The notes under the pieces: generated by a model
The model's input: only the letters and a program-made list of their open reading frames with translations
The model's database searches: none
Told to the model about the DNA's origin: nothing
Program-made: the position numbers and the translations under genes
Part shown: positions 50,670-62,399 of the stretch, one piece after another
Layout: the number at the start of each line of letters is the position of its first letter
Numbering within the stretch: position 1 is the first letter of the stretch
Source: Ceratothoa steindachneri
Lineage: Eukaryota > Arthropoda > Malacostraca > Isopoda > Cymothoidae
Reading direction: 5' to 3'
Assembly (NCBI GenBank): GCA_963969495.1
Contig: OZ018333.1
Coordinates: forward strand, 93,569,207 to 93,633,206
Length of the DNA stretch: 64,000 bases

Positions 50670-53600
50670 TTTGTTGGCAATTCAAGTTCTAGAAAAGTAA
50701 CTCAACATAGGCTTTGTTGGCCATTTATATACTGGAAAATAACTCAACATTGTCTTTGTTGGCAGTTCAAGTACTGGTAAAATAACTCAACATGGTCTTT
50801 GTTGGCAATTGAAGACCTGGAAAAATAATCCAACATGGTCTTTGTTGGCAATTCAAGTACTAGAAAAATAACTCAACATAGTCTTTGTTGGCAATTCAAG
50901 TACTGGAAAAAACCTCAACATGGTCTTTGTTGGCAATTCAAGTACTGGAAAAATAACTCAACATGGTCTTTGTTGGCCATTCATATACTGGAAAAATAAC
51001 TCAACATGGTCTTTGTTGGCCATTCATATACTGGGAAAAACCTCAACATGGTCTTTGTTGGCAGTTCAAATACTGGAAAATAACTCAACATGGTCTATGT
51101 TGGCAATTCAAGTACTGGAAAAATAACTCAACATGGTCTTTGTGTGCAATCATATACTGAAAAAATAACTCAACATGGTCTTTGTTGGCAATTCAGGTAC
51201 TGGAAAAATAATTAAACATGGTCTTTGTTGGCAATTCAAGTACTGGAAAAATAACTCAACATCGTCTTTGTTGGACATCATATACTGGAAAAATAACTTA
51301 ACATGGTCTTTGTTGGCAATTCAAGTACTGGAAAAATAACTCAACATGGTCTTTGTTGGCAATCATATACTGAAAAAATAACTCAACATGGTCTTTGTTA
51401 GCAATTCAAGTACTTGAAAAATAACTCAACATGGTCTTTGTTGGCAATTCATATACTGGAAAATAACTCAACATGGTCTTTGTTGGCAGTTCAAGTACTG
51501 GAAAATAACTCAACATGGTCTTTGTTGGTAGTTCAAGTACTGGAAAAATAACTCAACATGGTCTTTGTTGGCAATTCAAGAACTGGAAAAAAAATTCAAC
51601 ATGGTCTTTGTTGGCAATTCAAGTACTGGAAAAATAACTCAACATGATCTTTGTTTGCAATCATATCCTGGAAAAATAACTCAGCATGGTCTTTGTTGGC
51701 AATTCAAGTACTGAAAAAATAACTCAGCATGGTCTTTGTTGGCAATTCAAGTACTGGAAAAATAACTCAACATGGTCTTTGTTGGCAATTCAAGTACTGG
51801 AAAAATAACTCAACATGGTCTTTGTTGGCAATTCAAGTACTGGAAAAAAACCTCAACATGTCTTTGTTACCAATTCAAGTACTGGAAAAATAACTCAACA
51901 TGGTCTTTGTTGGCCATCAATATACTGGAAAATAATTCAACATGGTCTTTGTTGGCAGTTCAAGTACTGAAAAAATAACTCAACATGTTCTTTGTTGGCC
52001 ATTCATATACTTTAAAATTACTCAACATGGTTTTTCTGGGCAATTCAAGTACTGGAAAAATAACTCAACATGGTCTATGTTGGCAATTCAAGTACTGGAA
52101 CAATAATTCAACATGGTCTTTGTTGGCAATTCAAGTACTAGAAAAATAACTCAACATCGTCTTTGTTGGACATCATATCCTGGAAAAATAACTTAACATG
52201 GTCTTTGTTGGCAATTCAAGTATTGGAAAAATAACTCAACATGGTCTTTGTTGGCAATCATATACTGAAAAAATAACTCAACATGGTCTTTGTTGGCAAT
52301 TCAAGTACTGGAAAAATAAATCAACATGGTCTTTGTTGGCCATTCATATACTGGAAAATAACTCAACATGGTCTTTGTTGGCAGTTCGAGTACTGGAAAA
52401 ATAACTCAACATGGTCTTTGTTGGCAATTCAATAACTGGAAAAATAATTCAACATGTTCTTTGTTGGCAATTCAAGTACTGGAAAAATAACTCAACATGA
52501 TCTTTGTTTGCAATCATATCCTGAAAAATAACTCAACATGGTCTTTGTTGGCAATTCAAGTACTGGAAAAATAATTCAACATGGTCTTTATTGGCAATTA
52601 ATATACTGGAAAATAACTCAACATGGTCTTTGTTGGAAATTCAAGTACTGGAAAAATAACTCGACATGCTGTTTGTTGGACATCATATACTGGAAAAATA
52701 ACTCAACATGGTCTTTGTTGGCAATCATATACTGCAAAATAACTCAACATGGTCTCTGTTGGCAATTCAAATACTGGAAAATAACTCAACATGTTCTTTG
52801 TTGGCAATTCAAGTACTGGAAAAATAACTCAACATGGTCTTTGTTGGCAATTAAAGTACAAGAAAAATAAATCAACATGGTCTTTGTTGGCCATTTATAT
52901 ACTGGAAAATAACTCAACATTGACTTTGTTGGCAGTTCAAGTACTGGTAAATGAACTCAACATGGTCTTTGTTGGCAATTCAAGAACTGGAAAAATAATC
53001 CAACATGTTCTATGTAGGCAATTCGAGTACTGGAAAAAAAACTCAACATGATCTTTGTTTGCAATCATATCCTGGAAAAATAACTCAGCATGGTCTTTGT
53101 TGGCAATTCAAGTACTGGAAAATAACTCAACATGGTCTTTATTGGCAATTAATATACTGGAAAATAACTCAACATGGTCTTTGTTGGCAGTTCAAGTACT
53201 GGAAAATAACTCAACATGGTCTTTGTTGGCAATTCAAGTACTGGAAAAATAACTCAACATGGTCTTTGTTGGCAATTCAAGTACTGGAAAAATAACTCAA
53301 CATGGTCTTTGTTGGCAATTCAAGTACTGAAAAAACAACTCAACATGGTCTTTGTTGGCAATTCAAGTACTGGAAAAATAACTCAACATGGTCTTTGTTG
53401 GCAATTCAAGTACTGGAAAAATAACTCAACATAGTCTTTGTTGGCAATTCAAGTACTGGAAAAAAACTCAACATGGTCTTTGTTGGCAATTCAAGTACTG
53501 GAAAAATAACTCAACATGGTCTTTGTTGGCCATCCATATACTTGAAAAATAACTCAAAATGGTCTTTGTTGGCCATTCATATACTGGAAAAAACCTCAAC

Positions 53601-54930
53601 ATGGTCTTTGTGAGCAGTCCAAATACTAGAAAATAACTCAACATGGTCTATGTTGGCAATTCAAGTACTGGAAAAATAACTCAACATGGTCTTTGTGTTT
53701 AATCATATACTGAAAAAATAACTAAACATGGTCTTTGTTGGCAATTCAATTACTGTAAAAATAATTCAACATGGTCTTTGTTGTCAATTCAAGTACTGGA
53801 AAAATAACTCAACATGGTCTTTGTTGGACATCATATACTGGAAAAATAACTCAACATGGTCTTTGTTAGCAATTCAAGTACTGGAAAAATAACTCAACAT
53901 GGTCTTTGTTGGCAATTCATATACTGGAAAATAACTTAACATGGTCTTTGTTGGTAGTTCAAGTACTGGAAAAATAACTCAAAATGGTCTTTGTTGGCAA
54001 TTCAAGAACTGGGAAAAAAATTCAACATGGTCTTTGTTGGCAATTCAAGTACTGGAAAAATAACTCAACATGATCTTTGTTTGCAATCATATCCTTGGAA
54101 AAATAACTCAGCATGGTCTTTGTTGGCAATTCAAGTACTGAAAAAATAACTCAACATGGTCTTTGTTGGCAATTCAAGTACTGGAAAAATAACTCAACAT
54201 GGTCTTTGTTGGCAATTCAAGTACTGGAAAAATAACTCAACATGGTCTTTGTTGGCAATTCAAGTACTGGAAAAAAACCTCAACATGTCTTTGTTGCCAA
54301 TTCAAGTACTGGAAAAATAACTCAACATGGTCTTTGTTGGCCATTCATATACTGGAAAATGATTCAACATGGTCTTTGTTGGAAGTTCAAGTACTGGAAA
54401 AATAACTCAACATGTTCTTTGTTGGCCATTCATATACTTTAAAATAACTCAACATGGTCTTTGTGGGCAATTCAAGTACTGGAAAAATAACTCAACATGG
54501 TCTTTGTTGGCAATTCAAGTACTGGAAATATAACTCAACATGGTCTTGGTTGGCAGTTCAAGTACTGGAAAATAACTCAACATGGTCTTTGTTGGCAATT
54601 TAAGTACTGGAAAAATAACTCAACATGGTCTTTGTTGGCAATTCAAGTACTGGAAAAATAACTCAACATGGTCTTTGTTGTCAATTCAAGTACTGGAAAA
54701 ATAACTCAACATGGTCTTTGTTGGCAATTCAAGTACTGGAAAAATAACTCAACATGGTCTTTGTTGGCAATTCAAGTACTGAAAAAACAACTCAACATGG
54801 TCTTTGTTGGCAATTCAAGTACTGGAAAAATAACTCAACATGGTCTTTGTTGGCAATTCAAGTACTGGAAAAATAACTCAACATAGTCTTTGTTGGCAAT
54901 TCAAGTACTGGAAAAAACCTCAACATGGTC
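50670..54930 (+). repeat. ~4.26-kb copy of 26,620-30,880
   Basis: Offset 24,050 bp, then 24,051 bp in the right part. It shares rare units such as TTCAAGTTCTAGAAAAGTAAC at the left edge. Private changes include AATTAAACATGG (~51,212), TTTTTCTGGGC (~52,032) and AAGTATTGG (~52,218). It lies between the two HOR-D copies. Confidence 0.82.
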
Positions 54931-56289
54931 TTTGTTGGCAATTCAAGTATGAAAAAATAACTCAACATGGTCTTTGTTGGCCATTCATACACTGGAAAAA
55001 TAACTCAACATGGTCTTTGTTAGCCATTCATATACTGGAAAAAACCTCAACATGGTCTTTGTTTGCAGTTCAAATACTGGAAAATAACTCAACATGGTCT
55101 ATGTTGGCAATTCAAGTACTGGAAAAATAACTCAACATGGTCTTTGTGTGCAATCATATACTGAAAAAATAACTCAACATGGTCTTTGTTGGCAATTCAA
55201 GTACTGGAAAAATAATTCAACATGGTATTTGTTGGCAATTCAAGTACTGGAACAATAACTCAACATCGTCTTTGTTGGACATCATATACTGGAAAAATAA
55301 CTTAACATGGTCTTTGTTGGCAATTCAAGTACTGGAAAAATAACTCAACATGGTCTTTGTTGGCAATCATATACTGAAAAAATAACTCAAAATGGTCTTT
55401 GTTAGCAATTCAAGTACTGGAAAAATAACTCAACATGGTCTTTGTTGGCAATTCATATACTGGAAAATAACTCAACATGGTCTTTGTTGGCAGTTCAAGT
55501 ACTGGAAAATAACTCAACATGGTCTTTGTTGGTAGTTCAAGTACTGGAAAAATAACTCAACATGGTCTTTGTTGGCAATTCAAGAACTGGAAAAAAAATT
55601 CAACATGGTCTTTGTTGGCAATTCAAGTACTGGAAAAAAAACTCAACATGATCTTTGTTTGCAATCATATCCTGGAAAAATAACTCAGCATGGTCTTTGT
55701 TGGCAATTCAAGTACTGAAAAAATAACTCAACATGGTCTTTGTTGGCAATTCAAGTACTGGAAAAATAACTCAACATGGTCTTTGTTGGCAATTCAAGTA
55801 CTGGAAAAATAACTTAACATGGTCTTTGTTGGCAATTCAAGTACTGGAAAAATAACTCAACATGGTCTTTGTTGGCAATCATATACTGAAAAAATAACTT
55901 AAAATGGTCTTTGTTAGCAATTCAAGTACTGGAAAAATAACTCAACATGGTCTTTGTTGGCAGTTCAAGTACTGGAAAAATATCTCAACATGTTCTTTGT
56001 TGGCCATTCATATACTTTAAAATAACTCAACATGGTCTTTGTTGGCAATTCAAGTACTGGAAAAATAAATCAACATGGTCTTTGTTGGCCATTCATATAC
56101 TGGAAAATAACTCAACATGGTCTTTGTTGGCAGTTCGAGTACTGGAAAAATAACTCAACATGGTCTTTGTTGGCAATTCAAGAAATGGAAAAATAATTCA
56201 ACATGTTCTTTGTTGGCAATTCCTTTACTAGAAAAATAACTCAGCATGGTCTTTGTTGGCAATTCAAGTACTGGAAAAATAACTCAACA

Positions 56290-59200
56290 TGGTCTTTATT
56301 GGCAATTAATATACTGGAAAATAACTCAACATGGTCTTTGTTGGAAATTCAAGTACTGGAAAAATAACTCAACATGCTGTTTGTTGGACATCATATACTG
56401 GAAAAATAACTCAACATGGTCTTTGTTGGCAATTTAAGGACTGGAAAAAAACTCAACATGGTCTTTGTTGGCAATTCAAGTACTGGGAAATAACTCAACA
56501 TGGTCTTTGTTGGCAATTCAACTACTGGAAAAATAACTCAACATGGTCTTTGTTGGCCATTCGTTTCCTGGGAAAATCTCAACATGGTCTTTGTTGGCAG
56601 TTCAAGTACTGAAAAAATAACTCAACATGGTCTTTGTTGGCAATTCAAGAACTGGAAAAATAATTCAACATGTTCTTGTTGGAAATTCAAGTACTGTAAA
56701 AATAACTCAACATGGTCTTTGTTGGCCATTCCTATACTGGAAAATAACTCAACATGGTCTTTGTTGGAGGTTCAAATACTGGAAAATACCTCAACATGGT
56801 CTTTGTTGGCAATTCAAGTACTGTAAAAATAACTCAACATGGTCTTTGTTGGAATTCAAGTACTGGAAAAATAACTCAACATGGTCTTTGTTGGCAGTTC
56901 AAATACTGGAAAATAACTCAACATGGTCTTTGTTGGCAATTCAAGTACTGGAAAAATAACTCAACATGGTCTTTGTTGGCAATTCAAGTACTAGAAAAAT
57001 AACTCAACATAGTCTTTGTTGGCCATTTATATACTGGAAAATAACTCAACATTGTCTTTGTTGGCAGTTCAAGTACTGGTAAAATAACTCAACATGGTCT
57101 TTGTTGGCAATTGAAGACCTGGAAAAATAATCCAACATGGTCTTTGTTGGCAATTCAAGTACTAGAAAAATAACTCAACATAGTCTTTGTTGGCAATTCA
57201 AGTACTGGAAAAAACCTCAACATGGTCTTTGTTGGCAATTCAAGTACTGGAAAAATAACTCAACATGGTCTTTGTTGGCCATTCATATACTGGAAAAATA
57301 ACTCAACATGGTCTTTGTTGGCCATTCATATACTGGAAAAAACCTCAACATGGTCTTTGTTGGCAGTTCATATACTGGAAAATAACTCAACATTGTCTAT
57401 GTTGGCAATTCAAGTACTGGAAAAATAACTCAACATGGTCTTGGTGTGCAATCATATACTGAAAAAATAACTCAACATGGTCTTTGTTGGCAATTCAAGT
57501 ACTGGAAAAATAATTCAACATGGTCTTTGTTGGCAATTCAATTACTGGAAAAATAACTCAACATCGTCTTTGTTGGACATCATATACTGGAAAAATAACT
57601 TAACATGGTCTTTGTTGGCAATTCAAGTACTGTAAAAATAACTCAACATGGTCTTTGTTGGCAATCATATACTGAAAAAATAACTCAACATGGTCTTTGT
57701 TAGCAATTCAAGTACTTGAAAAATAACTCAACATGGTCTTTGTTGGCAATTCATATCCTGGAAAATAACTCAACATGGTCTTTGTTGGCAGTTCAAGTAC
57801 TGGAAAATAACTCAACATGGTCTTTGTTGGTAGTTCAAGTACTAGAAAAATAACTCAACATGGTCTTTGTTGGCAATTCAAGAACTGGAAAAAAAATTCA
57901 ACATGGTCTTTGTTGGCAATTCAAGTACTGGAAAAATAACTCAACATGATCTTTGTTTGCAATCATATCCTGGAAAAATAACTCAGCATGGTCTTTGTTG
58001 GCAATTCAAGTACTGAAAAAATAACTCAGCATGGTCTTTGTTGGCAATTCAAGTACTGGAAAAATAACTCAACATGGTCTTTGTTGGCAATTCAAGTACT
58101 GGAAAAATAACTCAACATGGTCTTTGTTGGCAATTCAAGTACTGGAAAAATAACTCAACATGGTCTTTGTTGGCAATTCAAGTACTGGAAAAAAACCTCA
58201 ACATGTCTTTGTTGGCAATTCAAGTACTGGAAAAATAACTCAACATGGTCTTTGTTGGCCATCAATATACTGGAAAATAATTCAACATGGTCTTTGTTGG
58301 CAGTTCAAGTACTGAAAAAAAAACTTAACATGTTTTTTGTTGGCCATTCATATACTTTAAAATAACTCACCCTGGTCTTTGTGGGCAATTTAAGTACTGG
58401 AAAAATAACTCAACATGGTCTATGTTGGCAATTCAAGTACTGGAAAAATAATTCAACATGGTCTTTGTTGGCAATTCAAGTACTAGAAAAATAACTCAAC
58501 ATCGTCTTTGTTGGACATCATATACTGGAAAAATAACTTAACATGGTCATTGTTGGCAATTCAAGTACTAGAAAAATAACTCAACATGGTCTTTGTTGGC
58601 AATCATATACTGAAAAAATAACTCCACATGGTCTCTGTTGGCAATTCAAGTACTGGAAAAATAAATCAACATGGTCTTTGTTGGCCATTCATATACTGGA
58701 AAATAACTCAAGATTGGCTTTGTTGGCAGTTCGAGTACTGGAAAAATAACTCAACATGGTCTTTGTTAGCAATTCAAGAAATGGAAAAATAATTCAATAT
58801 GTTCTTTGTTTGCAATACAAGTACTAGAAAAATAACTCAGCATGGTTTTTGTTGGCAATTCAAGTACTGGAAAAATAACTCAAGATGGTCTTTGTTGGCA
58901 ATTCAACTACTGAAAAATAACTCAACATCGTCTTTGTTGGAAATCATATACTGGAAAAATAACTTAACATGGTCTTTGTTGGCAATTCAAGTACTGGAAA
59001 AATAACTCAACATGGTCTTTGTTGGCAATCATATACTGAAAAAATAACTCAATATGGTCTTTGTTGCCAATTCAAGTACTGGAAAAATAACTCAACATGG
59101 TCTTTGTTGGCCATTCATATACTGGAAAATGATTCAACATGGTCTTTGTTGGAAGTTCAAGTACTGGAAAAATAACTCAACATGTTCTTTGTTGGCCATT

Positions 59201-62200
59201 CATATACTTTAAAATAACTCAACATGGTCTTTGTGGGCAATTCAAGTACTGGAAAAATAACTCAACATGGTCTTTGTTGGCAATTCAAGTACTGGAAATA
59301 TAACTCAACATGGTCTTGGTTGGCAGTTCAAGTACTGGAAAATAACTCAACATGGTCTTTGTTGGCAATTTAAGTACTGGAAAAATACCTCAACATGGTC
59401 TTTGTTGGCAATTCAAGTACTGGAAAAATAACTCAACATGGTCTTTGTTGTCAATTCAAGTACTGGAAAAATAACTCAACATGGTCTTTGTTGGCAATTC
59501 AAGTACTGGAAAAATAACTCAACATGGTCTTTGTTGGCAATTCAAGTACTGAAAAAACAACTCAACATGGTCTTTGTTGGCAATTCAAGTACTGGAAAAA
59601 TAACTCAACATGGTCTTTGTTGGCAATTCAAGTACTGGAAAAATAACTCAACATAGTCTTTGTTGGCAATTCAAGTACTGGAAAAAACCTCAACATGGTC
59701 TTTGTTGGCAATTCAAGTACTGGAAAAATAACTCAACATGGTCTTTGTTGGCCATTCATATACTGGAAAAATAACTCAACATGGTCTTTGTTAGCCATTC
59801 ATATACTGGAAAAAACCTCAACATGGTCTTTGTTTGCAGTTCAAATACTGGAAAATAACTCAACATGGTCTATGTTGGCAATTCAAGTACTGGAAAAATA
59901 ACTCAACATGGTCTTTGTGTGCAATCATATACTGAAAAAATAACTCAACATGGTCTTTTTTGGCAATTCAAGTACTGGAAAAATAATTCAACATGGTATT
60001 TGTTGGCAATTCAAGTACTGGAACAATAACTCAACATCGTCTTTGTTGGAAATCATATACTGGAAAAATAACTTAACATGGTCTTTGTTGGCAATTCAAG
60101 TACTGGAAAAATATCTCAACATGGTCTTTGTTGGCAATCATATACTGAAAAAATAACTCAAAATGGTCTTTGTTAGCAATTCAAGTACTGGAAAAATAAC
60201 TCAACATGGTCTTTGTTGGCAATTCATATACTGGAAAAAAACTCAACATGGTCTTTGTTGGCAGTTCAAGTACTGGAAAATAACTCAACATGGTCTTTGT
60301 TGGTAGTTCAAGTACTGGAAAAATAACTCAACATGGTCTTTGTTGGCAATTCAAGAACTGGAAAAAAAATTCAACATGGTCTTTGTTGGCAATTCAAGTA
60401 CTGGAAAAAAAACTCAACATGATCTTTGTTTGCAATCATATCCTGGAAAAATAACTCAGCATGGTCTTTGTTGGCAATTCAAGTACTGAAAAAATAACTC
60501 AACATGGTCTTTGTGTGCAATCATATACTGAAAAAATAACTCAACATGGGCTTTGTTGGCAATTCAAGTACTGGAAAAATAATTCAACATGGTATTTGTT
60601 GGCAATTCAAGTACTGGAACAATAACTCAACATCGTCTTTGTTGGACATCATATACTGGAAAAATAACTTAACATGGTGTTTGTTGGCAATTCAAGTACT
60701 GGAAAAATATCTCAACATGGTCTTTGTTGGCAATCATATACTGAAAAAATAACTCAAAATGGTCTTTGTTAGCAATTCAAGTACTGGAAAAATAACTCAA
60801 CATGGTCTTTGTTGGCAATTCATATACTGGAAAATAACTCAACATGGTCTTTTTTGGCAGTTCAAGTACTGGAAAATAACTCAACATGTTCTTTGTTGGC
60901 AATTCAAGTACTGGAAAAATAACTCAACATGGTCTTTGTTGGCAATTAAAGTACTAGAAAAATAAATCAACATGGTCTTTGTTGGCCATTTATATACTGG
61001 AAAATAACTCAACATTGACTTTGTTGGCAGTTCAAGTACTGGTAAATGAACTCAACATGGTCTTTGTTGGCAATTCAAGAACTGGAAAAATAATCCAACA
61101 TGTTCTATGTAGGCAATTCGAGTACTGGAAAAAAAACTCAACATGATCTTTGTTTGCAATCATATCCTGGAAAAATAACTCAGCATGGTCTTTGTTGGCA
61201 ATTCAAGTACTGGAAAATAACTCAACATGGTCTTTATTGGGAATTAATATACTGGAAAATAACTCAACATGGTCTTTGTTGGCAATTCAAGTACTGGAAA
61301 AATAACTCAACATGGTCTTTGTTGGCCATCCATATACTGGAAAAATAACTCAAAATGGTCTTTGTTGGCTATTCATATACTGGAAAAAAACTCAACATGG
61401 TCTTTGTGAGCAGTCCAAATAGTAGAAAATAACTCAACATGGTCTATGTTGGCAATTTAAGGACTGGAAAAAAACTCAACATGGTCTTTGTTGGCAATTC
61501 AAGTACTGGGAAATAACTCAACATGGTCTTTGTTGGCAATTCAACTACTGGAAAAATAACTAAACATGGTCTTTGTTGGCCATTTGTTTCCTGGGAAAAT
61601 CTCAACATGGTCTTTGTTGGCAGTTCAAGTACTGAAAAAATAACTCAACATGGTCTTTGTTGGCAATTCAAGAACTGGAAAAATAATTCAACATGTTCTT
61701 GTTGGAAATTCAAGTACTGTAAAAATAACTCAACATGGTCTTTTTTGGCCATTCCTATACTGGAAAATAACTCAACATGGTCTTTGTTGGAGGTTCAAAT
61801 ACTGGAAAATACCTCAACATGGTCTTTGTTGGCAATTCAAGTACTGTAAAAATAACTCAACATGGTCTTTGTTGGCAATCATATACTGGAAAATAACTCA
61901 ACATGGTCTTTGTTGGCAGTTCAAATACTGGAAAATAACTCAACATGGTCTTTGTTGGCAATTCAAGTACTGGAAAAATAACTCAACATGGTCTTTGTTG
62001 GCAATTCAAGTACTAGAAAAATAACTCAACATAGTCTTTGTTGGCCATTTATATACTGGAAAATAACTCAACATTGTCTTTGTTGGCAGTTCAAGTACTG
62101 GTAAAATAACTCAACATGGTCTTTGTTGGCAATTGAAGACCTGGAAAAATAATCCAACATGGTCTTTGTTGGCAATTCAAGTACTAGAAAAATAACTCAA

Positions 62201-62390
62201 CATAGTCTTTGTTGGCAATTCAAGTACTGGAAAAAACCTCAACATGGTCTTTGTTGGCAATTCAAGTACTGGAAAAATAACTCAACATGATCTTTGTTTG
62301 CAATCATATCCTGGAAAAATAACTCAGCATGGTCTTTGTTGGCAATTCAAGTACTGAAAAAATAACTCAGCATGGTCTTTGTTGGCAATT
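56290..62390 (+). repeat. Higher-order repeat block HOR-D, copy 2 (~6.1 kb)
   Basis: Near-identical to 44,240-50,300. Differences visible by eye include one extra monomer near 58,060-58,100, a GTTGGAATTCAAG monomer at ~56,849 where copy 1 has the GTTGGCAATCATATAC unit, CATGGGCTTTG at ~60,546 for CATGGTCTTTG, and GCCATTTGTTTCC at ~61,580 for GCCATTCGTTTCC. Similarity ends near 62,390. Confidence 0.88.
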
Positions 62391-62399
62391 CAAGTACTG

